Assembly: GCF_019703515.2 (NCBI RefSeq)
Contig: NC_059349.1
Location: 29,571,744-29,635,743, forward strand
Direction: 5' to 3'
Length of the DNA stretch: 64,000 bases
Source: Myxocyprinus asiaticus
Taxonomy: Eukaryota > Chordata > Actinopteri > Cypriniformes > Catostomidae
The notes beneath the pieces are model-generated. The model ran no database searches. It had not been told where the DNA came from and was given only the letters and a program-made list of their open reading frames with translations. This document shows, piece after piece, positions 12,427 to 25,464 of the stretch. Position 1 is the stretch's first letter, and every line of letters begins with the position of its first letter. The position numbers and the translations under genes were made by a program.

Positions 12427-12909
12427 CAGTGGGGTTCAAAAGTCTGATTCCACATGTGAAAATGCTTCAATTTTGTATTTTTTTTTATTTATTTTTTTTT
12501 AATGTGTATAATTTAATAAAGATTTTTTATTACAAATTATATTATAAGAATAACAATGTCATTTTTGATTTCCAAAGTCCCTCTTTGTTTTACTGACATC
12601 ATACACTTGAGCTTGCATTCCACATGTTTGTGGAAAACACAAGGAATACATTTATTCCCAACATGATTTGAGATGTTCCAAGGGTCATCATGTGTGCTTC
12701 AATGGAAGCAAGGAAATCTGACCTTTCGTACAATGCTGTTAATATGGTCAATGTCACAAATTTGCTTATTTAATTAGTGACAAAGAATCTTGTTCTAATT
12801 CATTTTATGTCATATGGAGCTTGATTTTTAAAAACCTAAAACTTACAGGTTTTGATGTAATTAGATTTTAAATTCCAGATTTTCAATGTGGACATTTGAA
12901 CCCCACTAT
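12427..12909. mobile_element. Short terminal-inverted-repeat element (Tc1-like MITE)
   Basis: The left end CAGTGGGGTTCAAA and the right end TTTGAACCCCACTAT are inverted copies. The interior is AT-rich and non-coding. A related, more decayed copy lies in opposite orientation at about 16900-17245: the stretch around 12690-12715 matches 16955-16995 reversed. Confidence 0.6.
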
Positions 12910-15247
12910 ACACAGATTCCCATGAATAGTAAACATATATATATTTGCATCTATGTAGAGAGCCTGTCATGCTGAAGTACTCACTAGTCACTACTGGCAG
13001 TTTCACCCATGTTGCTGTGACCCCATGGTCTGTGCACCAGGGAAAATGTCAGCCCAGAACTGGGCACAAGGGACTGCACAATTCATTAGCTCAGCCTTAA
13101 TTGCCATGGCATTTCAAATCGAAACATCGTCATCTGCAGCTAAATACAGAAATGTATCAATCACATGATTGAAACAGAATTGTCTTGTACAGCATGTGTG
13201 CAAATGGCATTTGTTAGGGAGCCATTTATGATACTATATTTAAACCTTGTCATGGGTGAACAGCCACTGTAATGGGAATGATAATTTGACTCAAACTCAG
13301 CAGCTTAATTTAGTGGAAAATGATTTGTCATTATGCTGCATAACATCAGGCGTCTGTAATGATCATAGAAATTCTCATCAACATGTTTAAACCCCATACT
13401 CGACTCATCTGTGTTTATAAGGAACAGAAAAAGCTTCCTAACAAGCCACTCTCACCTGGAGCGAACATTCGCGCCGAATCCTTTGTTTGTTTTTTTGTTT
13501 TTTTACAGTGTGTCGATTTTTTTTTTTCTTCCAGTGAACAAATGCCCTGCTATAATAATATATAAGCTTTAGATCACGTGTCAGAATCCGTTGCAGTTAC
13601 TACAACCAGAGCAATAGGTGGCACTAAAGCGCAGAAAGCTGTTTTGACCACCAACATTAAACTGTGAAGTAACTTGAGAAAGAAACCTTGAACCAGCAGT
13701 GAGGATGTTTATTTCATTTGCATCAAATGCCTTAAAAACTAAACTAAAAAAAAAAAAACATGTAAATGATATTGCTGCATCACTGCCTTGCATCCCTTTT
13801 AAAAATTATTTCAATCCATCATGTGGAATATCTTCATAATTTTTTACATAAAGCTGCATTGTTTGACCTTTGTATTTGATCTTATGTGAGTTCTCTTATA
13901 TCTTTAATATAATATAATATATATTGCAGCATATTTGCCTTTGTATGACTTTTTTAATAAACAACTTTGGGGATCTTAAGTGTTTTTCTTCGCCACATAT
14001 TAATAATATTAAAACTATTGCTGTGATATGTGTGCCTTTGAATACCAAAAACAAAATCATTATTGCTGTGCTATTTTTAATAGTCGCTAACATACTTATC
14101 TTGTAGCAGTATTAAAAGTATCTAATAATGGGTCAGACTGAAGATGGGTTTTGTTGGGTGAGATCACCAGCTTGCTTACTGGGGGTCAAAATACAAATAT
14201 AACTTATTTTTTCTATGGCACAATTTACAATAACTATACAATAATAATTTATTTATTTATTTATTTTTTTTGTCAAACCACACAATTATGACTCAGACAT
14301 TACATAGATTGCAGCTTTTTCTGTTAAAGGATGATTTACTGTAAAGCTGCTTTAAAATGATGTGTGTTGTGAAAAGCGCTAAACAAATAAAAATGACGAC
14401 GCTTGCACACTTGGAGTGTTTAAATTTCATCACGTTTAATTAGTAACATGCAGGGTCTTGAGCATAACACCTAGATGTAGGCCTACATGGCATGGCAGTA
14501 CAATACAGTCAAACATTTGTTTTAAACATTTGTTTGAACAGTCATTATGAGTGTGTATTACACAGTGATTTTAAACAAATGCACTTAACACAAGTATACA
14601 GCATATGTGTCTGTGGCATATAATTAATATTGTTCCAAATGATAATGTTTTAACCGTTAAACCATTTTTTACACTCGATTCTTAATAAATCACGCCTAAG
14701 ACTGTTTACATGAAAATACTTTGTCAACTTGTCCATCAGGTGAACTGAAATAGTTGTGAAGTGCTTAGCAAGTTTTCTTCCTTATTGAGCAAATCAACCA
14801 CACACTCATAATCGCTGCTTCAGCTGGAGGAGAGATGTGTTTCGATCTGCTCGCTAGAGGATCGTTTGCTTTTCTTTGTAGTTTGTTTTGCAAACTTGTC
14901 AAGTGGTTAGTTCTTCTTCTCCTTACCCGGTGATGGAAGCATTGAGCCACCTACTGTACCAGGGTAAAATTGCTTGTCGATTAGTGCCACCTATTATAAA
15001 AGCGTGAATGCGCTAACGGCGAACATTCATTTAGCTTTCTATGGGAAAGGCCCATTCATCTGTGATTCATCTCTCATAATCGCGTCGTGTTTGATGTGAA
15101 AAGGCCTTAATACTGCGACCTCCAGTAGTGAAAATGGGAACCCACTTCTCCAGTTATTAATGGTTTGGTTTGAGCACATGTATATTTTGAGGAATGGCTT
15201 TGCTTGCCAAGCTCCCCTGCAGCGACTGTTAGAGAGAGTGAGGGAGA
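12910..15247. other. Intergenic DNA with LINE 3' fragment
   Basis: No host gene is evident. A fragment of the same LINE 3' end as at 7980-8100 occurs on the plus strand at about 14230-14397, ending near AAATAAAAATGACGAC. The rest is AT-rich. The 14760-15060 stretch is less AT-rich but has no convincing exon. Confidence 0.5.
14230..14397 (+). mobile_element. LINE 3'-end fragment (same family as 4946-8100)
   Basis: The sequence from TCAAACCACACAATTATGAC through GTAAAGCTGCTTTAAAATG to AAACAAATAAAAATGAC matches the 3' UTR end of the LINE at 7970-8100. It is a 5'-truncated copy, which is usual for LINE insertions. Confidence 0.75.
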
Positions 15248-16526
15248 AGGACAGACAGGGTTGGGTAGTAACGAAATACATGTAATGGGATTACATATTT
15301 AAAATACAAAATATAAGTAACTGTATTCCACTACAGTTACAATTTAAATCATTGGTAATTAGAATACAGTTACATTCAAATAGTATTTTGATTACTGAAG
15401 AGATTACTTTGCATTTTATTGTCATTTGTTTCATTTAATATTTAGTCCTTTCAGAGGGAAAACATTTATACATATAAATGATGCAGTCCAAAGTGCATTT
15501 GAACAGCGGTGAAACACTTTCTTATGATGTGTTACATTCATACGAGCAGACAGAGAAGTAAGTTTGAAGTAAGTTTGGAGCAGAAGAAATAGAAATAAAC
15601 CTTGTGTAAATTGTCAGCTTTACACTAAGTAATGCTATTTCTAGCCATTTTACGTGCACGTTACCAGGCACCATCATATTTTTTTATCAAGAAAATTCAC
15701 GTTGGATCATAATTTCTTTTTTCTAGTAAGACCTTTGATATTAGGGCAAAAATCGTATTCTTGATAATAATTTTTGTATTGTTTTCCTGTAAAAATATCT
15801 AAAAATCCTTAAAACAAGATCAGTTTGATTTATCTTGTTTTAGAAACAACACTGCATAAGATATTTAGGTTTTTCAGAGAATGTATTTTTAACATGTGTA
15901 TTTTGTCTTACTGTACTGGCAGAGTTTTTATAGTCAAAACAAGTGAAAAAAATCTACCAGTGCTGAAGAAGTAATCCAAAGTATTTAGAATATGTTACTG
16001 ACCTTGAGTAATCAAACGGAATACGTTACAAATTACATTTTACAGCATGTATTCTGTAATCTGTAGTGGAATACATTTCAAAAGTAACCCTCCCAACCCT
16101 GGGAATACATGTAACGGGATTACGTATTTAATATACAAAACATTAGTAACTGTATTCCACTACAGTTACAATTTAAATAATTGGTAATTAGAATACAGTT
16201 ACATTCAAAAAGTATTTTGATTACTGAAGAGATTACTTTGCATTTTATTGTCATTTGTTTCATTTAATATTTAGTCCTTTCAGAGGGAAAACATTTATAC
16301 ATATAAATGATGCAGTCCAAAGTGCATTTGAACAGCGGTGAAACACTTTCTTATGATGTGTTACATTCATATGAGCAGACAGAGAAGTAAGTTTAAAATA
16401 AGTTTGGAGCAGAAGAAATAGAAATAAACCTTGTGTAAATAGCTAAAATGCTATTTCTAGCCATTTTATATGCACATGTTACCAGTAACCAGGTTCAAAA
16501 TTAACCCTCCCAACCCTGGGGACAGA
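15248..16526. mobile_element. Composite hAT-type element: two tandem copies in one target-site duplication
   Basis: The left end CAGGGTTGGG starts at 15256 and the right end CCCAACCCTG stops at 16518. Flanking octamers AGGACAGA (15248-15255) and GGGACAGA (16519-16526) match at 7 of 8 bases, the 8-bp duplication expected of hAT. Copy 1 runs to 16102, where it has its own CCCAACCCTG end. Copy 2 (16103-16518) starts without a full left end and lacks the middle. The two are nearly identical where they overlap. Neither codes for a transposase. A third copy in reverse lies in buc intron 5. Confidence 0.8.
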
Positions 16527-18009
16527 CACGCCTGGATGATAAGACCCCCAGGGAGCCAATGCAGAGATCATATGGGGCGGCAGGGAGAGGTAGCCTGGCC
16601 TTGATGCAATCCATGTTGGATTATGCATATGCATCAGTTCTATTACCAGTTCCTTTGTTGCACTCCTGCTGTGCTGGAAATTCAAAGAGCATGCAGCACA
16701 ATTACTAAAGATTGTTTTATAACAGATTGAAGATTTCTACATGATTTCATAATTACAAAGCAAGATTTCTAATAAAACTATATTACTCACATTTGATGGT
16801 CTAAAAATGTATTCAATGGAATAGGGGATAGAATTTTGAGAAAAAGTAAAACAAAGAAAAGTTATGATGTAAAATAAATTCTAGGTCACTAATCAAATTT
16901 GTGATATTGACAATGTTAACTCATATTATTTTTATTTTATTCTTTTACAAAAGGTAAGTTTTCCTTGCTTTCATTGAAGCACACAAGATGTTCTTTGGAA
17001 ATTATCATATCATACTGGAATAATAAAATTAATCATTAGTTTTTGCACAAACCTGAGTTCATGCCAGCTTGAGTGTATACTGTTATTAAAGCAAAAGGGA
17101 AATTCATAAAATTTTCAGTAAACTTTTAACTCAAAAATGTTATACTGATAATGTAATTTTTAACAATGTTTTTATCAAATGTGAAAAATGCAAATAGAAG
17201 CAGTTTTATTAATAGTCTTAGACATTTGGACCCCATTATATCTATACTGCTTAGGACAGGATGTTTATATTGTGATCTAAGATCTGCAACATACATTCAC
17301 TTCCACAGTCAAATTGAGTTTTTTTTTCTAATGCAAATAGTATCATTTCACCCCTTGTCTTCACCTCTCCAATAGCACTTAATTGTCCTGTTGCATATCA
17401 GCAACTTTTGAATATAACAAAGCTCCAAAACAGACGTGAGTCTCTAAATAACAGTTGCAGTCCAAAAAGTCAAAGCTGTAGATAACGTCAGTCAAAAAAT
17501 CAGCAAGCATGAAGCTTTAGTTGCACATTTCGGTATAATGGATTCTGTCAAAATACCTTATATCCTCCTTTAAGTAGGAATGGAAAAGGTTTTCTTATGT
17601 CTCATTAATAGAATTTAATCAAGAGATGATGTTACTTGAATCTTTTGTCATAACCGAAATAACAATTTAATAATATTGTAAATTGTTTATCTGTTCCCCA
17701 TCACAAGTATGTGCTTTGGATTTTATATAACACGGTGCTTTTTGTTCTTTGAAGCATTGAATTTTCTCATTTTAATTTGACTGCTGGTGCCAATTTATTT
17801 TGATACAGTTGGTTGATCAGCATTCCACCACTACATTTGTTCTGCACTGCTATCTGGTTATGCAAGCTAATGAAGGTCAAACGAAACATGGTGCACGTTA
17901 GAGCTTACTCTCTCAGGAGGTTCGGACCCCCACTTACAAACTCTACCTGTGAGAGGGGCTGGATGTATTGACCAAAGTCTGATGGAGCAGTTTTCAGCAG
18001 TAATTTGTT
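16527..18009. other. Intergenic DNA
   Basis: No host gene is seen. About 16900-17245 is a decayed inverted relative of the short element at 12427-12909. The remainder is AT-rich and unassigned. Confidence 0.5.
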
Positions 18010-21000
18010 TATACATTTTTTCAACTAATGACTGAAAAAAAACAAAAACTATCACCCATGTGAAAAACTAACTGCCCCCTTAAATTTAATAGCTTGTTGT
18101 GCCACCTTTAGCAGCAACAACTGCAAACAAATGCTTCTGATTACTGGAGGTCAGTCTTTCACAATGCTGTGGTGGAATTTTGGCCTACTCTTCTTTGCAG
18201 AACTGCTTTAGTTCAACCACATTGGAGGGTTTTGAGCATGAACTCAATCAGGTTCAAGTCAGGAATTTGACTAGGCCACTCCAAAATTTTAATTTAGCTT
18301 TTTTGAGCCATTCAGAGGTGGACTTACGCCTGTGCTTTGGATCATTGTCTTGCTGCATAATCCAGTTGAGCTTGAGCTTCAACTCACGGACTGATGACTG
18401 GATGTTCTCCTTTAGGATTTTCTGGTAGAGAGCAGAATTCATGTTTCCCTCAATTATTGCGAGTCGCCCTGGTCCTGAAGCAGCAAAGCATCTCCACACC
18501 ATCACACTACCACCACCGTACTTGACCGTACAGCGCATCCGGAAAATATTCACAGTGCTTCACTTTTTCCACATGTTATGTTACAGCCTTATTCCAAAAT
18601 TGATTAAATTCATTATTTTCCTCAAAATTCTACAAACAATACCCCATAATGACAACGTGAAAGAAGTTTGTTTGAAATCTTTGCAAATTTATTAAAATAA
18701 ATAAATAAATAAATAAATCACAGGTACATAAGTATTCACACCCTTTGCCATGACACTCAAAATTGAGCTCAGGTGCATCCTGTTTCCACTGATCATCCTT
18801 GAGATGTTTCTACAACTTGATTGGAGTCCACCTGTGGTAAATTCAGTTGACTGGACATGATTTGGAAAGGCACACACCTGTCTATATAAGGTCCCACAGT
18901 TAACAGTGCATGTCAGAGCACAAACCAAGCCATGAAGTCCAAGGAATTGTCTGTAGACCTCTGAGACAGGATTGTATCGAGGCACAGATCTTGGGAAGGA
19001 TACAGAAAAATGTCTGCAGCATTGAAGGTCCCAATGAGCACAGTGACCTCCATCATCCGTAAATGGAAGAAGTTTGGAACCACCAGGACTCTTCCTAGAG
19101 CTGGCCGCCCGGCCAAACTAAGCGATCGGGGTCGAAGTGCCTTAGTCACGGAGATGACCAAGAACCCGATGGTCACTCTGACAGAGCTCCAGCATTTCTC
19201 TGTGGAGAGAGGAGAATCTTCCAGAAGATTCCAGAAGACATCTCTGCAGCACTCCACCAATCAGGCCTGTATGGTAGAGTGGCCAGACAGAAGACACTCC
19301 TCAGTAAAAGGCACATGACAGCCAGCCTGGAGTTTGCCAAAAGGCACCTGAAGGACTCTCAGACCATGAGAAACAAAATTCTCTGGTCTGATGAAACAAA
19401 AATTTAACTCTTTGGCCTGAATGACAAGGGTCATGTCTGGAGGAAACCAGGCACCGCTCTTCACCTGGCCAATACCATCCCTACAGTGAAGCATGGTAGT
19501 GGGAGCATCATGCTGTGGGGATGTTTCTCAGCGGCAGGAACTGGGAGACTAGTCAGGATCGAGGGAAAGATGAATGCAGCAATGTACAGAGACATCCTCG
19601 ATGAAAACCTGCTCCAGAGCGCTCTGGACCTCAGACTGGGGCGAAGGTTCATCTTCCAACAGGACAACGACCCTAAGCACACAGCCAAGATAACAAAGGA
19701 GTGGCTACAGGACAACTCTGTGAATGTCCTTGAGTGGCCCAGCCAGAGCCCAGACTTGAACCCGATTGAACATCTCTGGAGAGATCTGAAAATGGCTGTG
19801 CACCAATGCTCCCCATCCAACCTGATGGAGCTTGAGAGGTCCTGCAAAGAAGAATGGGAGAAACTGCCCAAAAATAGGTGTGCCAAGCTTGTAGCATCAT
19901 ACTCAAAAAGACTTAAGGCTGTAATTGGTGCCAAAGGTGCTTCAACAAAGTATTGAGCAAAGGCTGTGAATACTTATGTACATGTGATTTTTTTTTTTTC
20001 TTTTTTTATTTATTTATTTTTAATCAGTTTGCAAAGATTTCAAACAAACTTCTTTCAAGTTGTCATTATGGGGTATTGTTTGTAGAATTTTGAGGAAAAT
20101 AATGAATTTAATCCATTTTGGAATAAGGCTGTAACATAACAAAATGTGGATAAAGTGAAGCGCTGTGAATACTTTCCGGATGCACTGTAGGTATGATGTT
20201 CTTTTTGTGGAATTCTGTTTGATTTACGCCAGATGTAATGGGACCTCTGTCTTGCAAACAGTTCCACTTTCAACTCATCAGTCCACAGAACATTCTCCCA
20301 AAAGGTTTGAGGATCTTCAAGGTATGTTTTGGAAAAATTCAGATGAGCCTTAATGTTCTTCTGGGTTCGCAGTGGTTTTAGCCTCACCACTCCTCCATGG
20401 ATGCCATTTTTGGCCACTATCTTTCTGATAACGGAGTCATAAACAGTGACCTTTACTGATGCGAGAGAGGCCTGCAGTTCCTTGGATGTTGTCCTTGGCT
20501 TTTTTGTGACTTCCTGCATGAGTCATCACAGTGATCTTTGAGGAATTTTGGAAGGTCAGCCACTTCACTTTCACTACTGTGCCAACTTTTCTCCATTTAG
20601 AGATTATGGCTCTCACTGTGGTTCTTTGGAATCCCAGAGCCTTTGAAATAGCTTTGCAACCCTTCCCCGACTGATGTATTTCAACCATCTTTTTCATCAT
20701 TTCTGGAATTTCTTTCGACCTTGACATAGTATGCTACTGGGTGAGACCTTTTAGCCAACTATATACTGCTAAAAAAGTTCTATTTAGGTGGCAATTTGAT
20801 TTAACAGTTCTGGCATTAATCAGGCCTGAATGTGTCTAGTCCAGCTGAATCCCATAATGAATGCGATTTCATAGATTTGGGGATATAGTAACTAAGGGAA
20901 GGGGAGGCAAATACTTTTTCACACAGGCCCAGCTGGTATTGGATAAATGTTTTGCTTCAATAAATAACATTATCATTTAAAAACTGTATTTTGTTTACTC

Positions 21001-21065
21001 AGATTGCCTTTGATTTTATTTTGTTTGAAATTTTGAATCAATTTAGTATGAGATCTACACAAAAA
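18010..21065 (-). mobile_element. Tc1-like transposon (outer), split by a second Tc1
   Basis: The minus strand encodes Tc1 transposase in two blocks. The N-terminal block is at 20727-20200, with a paired helix-turn-helix (GKGCKAISKALGF) and the first catalytic aspartate in LWTDE. The C-terminal block is at 18530-18254, with GGGSVMVW and the second aspartate in MQQDNDPKH. The blocks are interrupted at a TA by the element at 18531-20187. Frameshifts are present, so it is inactive. The ends are only approximate: the region around 18030-18080 resembles the inverted sequence around 20890-20940. Confidence 0.8.
18531..20187 (+). mobile_element. Tc1-like transposon nested in another Tc1
   Basis: The ends CAGCGCATCCGGAAAATATT and, inverted, CAGTGCATCCGGAAAGTATT are flanked by TA on both sides (18529-18530 and 20188-20189), the hallmark of Tc1/mariner insertion. 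The plus-strand transposase is broken. The N-terminal frame is at 19010-19318 (HTH with PRAGRPAKLSDR). The catalytic frame is at 19380-19956, with the first aspartate at 19390 (LWSDE), [10 protein letters not shown] and NPIEHLW as the DD34E triad. A TAA follows soon after the first aspartate and a frameshift occurs near 19240. It inserted after the outer element was in place. Confidence 0.9.
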
Positions 21066-21398
21066 CTGAACACATACTCATGTGATTATCTAATCAGCCA
21101 ATCTTGTGGCAGCAATGCAATGCATAAAATCACGCAGATACAGGTCAGGAGCTTCAGTTAATATTCAAATCAACCATCAGAAAAATGTGATTTCAGTGAT
21201 TTAGACTGTGGCATGATTGTTGGTGACAGACGGGCTGGTTTGAGTATTTCTTTAACTTGTCAAAAAAAAACTTCCAGTGAGTGGCAGTTCGCACTCAGAA
21301 TACACAACACATCGGACCTTGAGGAGGATGGGCAACAGCAACAGAAGACCACATCAGACACACCCAAGTGTTCCTAATAAAGTGCTCAGTGAGTGTAT
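21066..21398 (+). mobile_element. Internally deleted Tc1-like element (same family as 32.5-33.4 kb)
   Basis: The 5' part (TCAGCCAATCTTGTGGCAGC ... GGGCTGGTTTGAGTATTTCT) matches the pair at 32.5-33.4 kb, and the sequence jumps after 21290 to a 3' end with AAGTGTTCCTAATAAAGTGC. Most of the transposase frame is missing. Confidence 0.65.
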
Positions 21399-23364
21399 GT
21401 TCCTATGTATGTCTGTTTGTGTTTCTGTGACAGCTGAAGGGACAGGGATAATGAACAAGGAGGAAATATAGACATAATTTAGAATTTGTTCGATGGAAAA
21501 AAAAAAACTTTTTGTGAAAATTGTTTTAGAGTAACTTTCCATTAAGAAATCATCAAAATTATATTAAAATTTTAAAATTAGTAATTTGTAGTGGATCACT
21601 ATTTTTAATAACTTACCCAACACTGATCATTAGTCATGACGTTATGGTGCCTTTGAAGGCTCTCCAAACCAGCATACTTACAAGGTGCCTTCATATGCAA
21701 ATCGTGGCCTGTTTAAGTCTGAATTAATGGACAGGGATGCAGCAAGACAGATGTCTTATCTTTCAAAACAGCAGCTGATTGGATGATGGCACCACAACAG
21801 GTCTCATATAGATGTACCATAAAATACACTAAATCAGTGCCTGCGCCCACTTTCTTGGTTGCTGCCTTTCATGTCACAGCTCATGCAGGATAGTCGCCAG
21901 TGAAGGGCTTGGGATTTTGAGCGCTCTTGTGGTGTCATCAGCCAATCAGAGCTGTCAGGATGTCATTTTCCTGAGGCCCCAGAATAAGTTAGCACAAGGG
22001 AAATTGCTTGCATAAACTTTAACTAGTTCTTGAACTCGATAGATGTTGTGCCCAAAGAAAAAGATAATATTTATCATCACTAAAATTGTGTAAATCGTGG
22101 TCCATAGACTGCAACTGTTTATATGCCGAGAATGTTAACACTACTAGAGGACTATTTTAAATTGTCTTACAAGTCTGCGCGCTCCATGCCAAGTTTACAT
22201 CATGTATCCATGACACTCCTGGCTTTATTCATGGCTCTATCCAGATCTGAACACTAAAAAAAGAACAAAGGCCTGAAGACATATCAGAATGATCCCAGTG
22301 ATGAATAACCTATTTCCTAAGGCCCATTTCCTTGTCCCATCTGTCAACCCCCAGCATACCACATATATTCACCACATACTAAGAGCTATCAACAATCCTT
22401 AAAGTCAAAGAGGAATGCCGCTCGCAAACCATTTTACTTTTGTAATCTGACATATTTCCGAGTGAAACAGGATATTCAATGAAAAATGTGGGGCAGATAA
22501 TTCCTTATGCATCCTAGATAAATTTGTGCAGCTAAGTTTTCCACTGAGGTGAAAGTTGTAAGACTTGAGTTGCAACAGATGTTCTTAGTTGACTGTTTAT
22601 TCTGTATGTCATTTGATTTGCTCATGTCTCTCACATTGTCAGCGAGCATCAGAATATAATTCTTACAATACGAATTATGCTGCAGTTCCCAAAAAAAGGC
22701 TAACTATGTTTTACTCTTCAACTACTTAAAAATATAAGTAGCTTGTAGCTCTTCAAGCTAGTTTTTAATGTATCTTCCCCAACATTGTTTACAGCTGACA
22801 AGTGAGCTTCTGAAAAACACTACATCAATGAACCTCAAAGAATATAGTGTTTCTGAAGGTAAAGTGAAATTATATATGTTGGTTTTTCTAAATTACTTCA
22901 ACATACAAAATTTGAATGAATCTGATTAATTAGCACCGTATGTGTGACCAATCAGCATCAACTTTACAGGACATGCAATTCCCTTGGCTAAGAATATTGG
23001 CTTCTTGAAAATCTCATTGTTTGTCCCCATAATTTCTATTTAAAAAGGGTCTCTCACTTTTCCATTATCATGTGTGTCAAAAATGAAATGAATAAATTCA
23101 GGAATATCTAGCTGCTCAAATGTCCTCAGACCAAAAATAGCACCTGATCAGTGGTTTCCCTGACTACAGCCCCACTGTTAAATGGCTTTAACACATACAG
23201 AGATGAGCAGAAACTTGTTTTTAAGGGCTCTTATCTCAGAGACAACTTTGAAATAATTAAAAAATTATAATTAAATTTGTCTTTTAGATTCTGAATGACT
23301 TTACCATGAATGGTGACATCATTGCCTTGTCTTTTTAAAAAGACTGTGACCTTTTCTTTCCAGA
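21399..23364. other. Intergenic DNA
   Basis: I see no gene or well-bounded repeat in this stretch. It is AT-rich with scattered short open frames only. Confidence 0.5.
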
Positions 23365-23822
23365 CCATTTCACTCTTTTTTTTTTTTTCCCAATTTGGAA
23401 TGCCCAATTCCCAATGTGCTTTTAAGTCCTCGTGGTCACATAGTGATTTGCCTCAGTCTGGGTGGCGGAGGACGAATCCCAGTTGCCTCCGCGTCTGAGA
23501 CCGTCAACCCACGCACCTTATCGTGTTGCTTGTTGAGCGCATTGCCACGGAGGCATAGCGCATGTGGAGGCTTCACGCCATCCACTGCGGCAACCACGCT
23601 CAACTCACCATGTGCCCCACCGAGAACGAACCACATTATAGCGACCACGAGGAGGTTACCCCATGTGACTCTACCCTCCCTAGCAACCGGGCCAATCTGG
23701 TTGCTTAGGAGACCTGGCTGGAGACACTCAGCACGCCCTGGGATTCGAGCTAGCGAACTCCAGGGGTGATAGCCAGCGTCTTTTACCACTGAGCTACCCA
23801 GGCCCCCCCTCCATTTCACTCT
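23365..23822 (-). mobile_element. tRNA-derived SINE with 12-bp target-site duplication
   Basis: On the minus strand the element starts near 23810 with a tRNA-like head: an A-box (GGTAGCTCAGTGGTA) and a B-box-like AGCTCGAATCCC. It ends in an A-tail, seen as T(12) on the plus strand at 23376-23388. The 12-mer CCATTTCACTCT flanks it at 23365-23376 and 23811-23822. Body length is about 430 bases. It would be transcribed by RNA polymerase III and mobilised by a LINE. Apparent open frames across it on both strands are not genes. The parent tRNA cannot be named with confidence. Confidence 0.88.
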
Positions 23823-24439
23823 CTTGACTCAGATGCAACAAAGTTGTATACATTATCTTTAATCATACCGTATATACTGTATATATTTACATTTAAACCC
23901 AGATTTAAAAGTGCATGCCATTATTATACTTTGATTGTACATCATCTGACACCTGTCATTCTTAATATTTAGTTTCTGGTTTAACTGAACTCAGTTTAGC
24001 TGTTAATATATTCTGATAATGAAGTCTACTGCATGAAGCACCCAAAAGTGTACTCTTAAAATCATTTAAAATGCTGCTGTGCTATGATTTTCTGCCTTCT
24101 CAATAGCGACCATAAATTGTTTCATTGTAGTTATCAGTCTTTTTTCTTTGTCTTTTTTTTTTCTTTCAAATGATCAACATATAGTATATGGCAATTTGAG
24201 ATGGATTAAAATCAGAGCAAAAATAAAAAATGCATGACATTTTGATCAGAAAACTTTGAAGAAAAAAAAATATGATTAAAACATACAACAGTGTGTGCAT
24301 TGTACAAATGTGTACAACTACATCACATTGAGAACAGGGAAGGACGAAGTTGGCTTCTCAGCTCATACAATGAAGCAGAGCTACAGGCATGCACCCAGTT
24401 AAAATAGTCAGCACCGGTTAAATGGAGGAAAAGGGGTCT
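23823..24439 (-). other. rnf31: Probable rnf31 3' UTR and downstream flank
   Basis: This follows the rnf31 stop codon on the minus strand. A possible ATTAAA poly(A) signal lies at 23858-23863 (minus), just beyond the SINE. No strong AATAAA is seen, so the true 3' end is uncertain. Confidence 0.35.
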
Positions 24440-24490
24440 TCACTTCTTGCGAGGGACCTTGTCACCTAGAGGCACGTCATCCATGAGTTT
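24440..24490 (-). CDS. rnf31: rnf31 final coding exon (stop)
   Basis: 17 codons, [16 protein letters not shown] then TGA at 24440-24442, the conserved HOIP C-terminus. Confidence 0.94.
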   Translation of the reverse strand, partial: KLMDDVPLGDKVPRKK

Positions 24491-25422
24491 CTGCAGATAT
24501 AAGAGGTAAACAAAGAGTTAGAGGTGTACAAATAAAGGCTTACGTACTGAAAAACTGGACAGTCATGTACAGGATCCACACACCTTAAGAAGTCTTGCAA
24601 AGTATGTTCTGTCGTCTTCTCCCTCTCCCCGCATGACATCCACATGGTATCTCTTGCAGGCCACAAGCAGCTCTTCGGGACTGAAGAGGAGTGCAGGGTC
24701 AATCGAATGACCATTAATGAGGCTAACCAGATATTCTCTATAATGCTTCCTGAAACAGAGGGCAACATTAAAGTTACATAAGATTTAAAGGAATAGTTCA
24801 GCAAAAAAAGGAAAATTCTGTAATTTACCTTCATGTCCTTACATACCTGTATGCTGTATTCCAAATGACTTGTGCACTCTGTTCATAGCATTCTGAAGCT
24901 ATACAATAGGTTCAACTTAGTCTCATAGAATGAACGTTACTATAACTACAGTACATTTTTGCAAACTGGCTTTTATGTGCCGCGTTTTAAATTTCACAGC
25001 ACTGTTTTCTAGTGAAATTAACAAAAGAGGCGCTACAACAATTCCCAAGTGCAATGGTTGTTTATGACTTTATAAACACTTATCCTTTACACTATTTCTC
25101 ACACACTGCTATGTTAAGATATCAAAACACTTTTACTATAACGCAACATTTGAAAAACAATACATTTTAGCGCTTGTATTACAGATGCAACTATATTTAC
25201 GTAAGTATTCCAGTTCACCTCATAGAGTGTTGGACTTTGGACTTGGAAGACCGCAGCTCGATACCAGCCAAGCACATAAGCTGAGACATGAGACGAAAGT
25301 GTCATAGAAGCACAGTATTGGTTAGATTTAGGTATTGGTTTAGGATAAGTGGTTAAGGATAAGTCTGCTTTGTTTACCTCTCATTTGCATTTAGAACACC
25401 ATGTCGAAGTGCCTTTTTATAC

Positions 25423-25464
<42 letters not shown>

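Noticed and set aside
23395..23819. Open frames on both strands of 124-127 codons
   Set aside because: They cover the SINE exactly and show no protein character.
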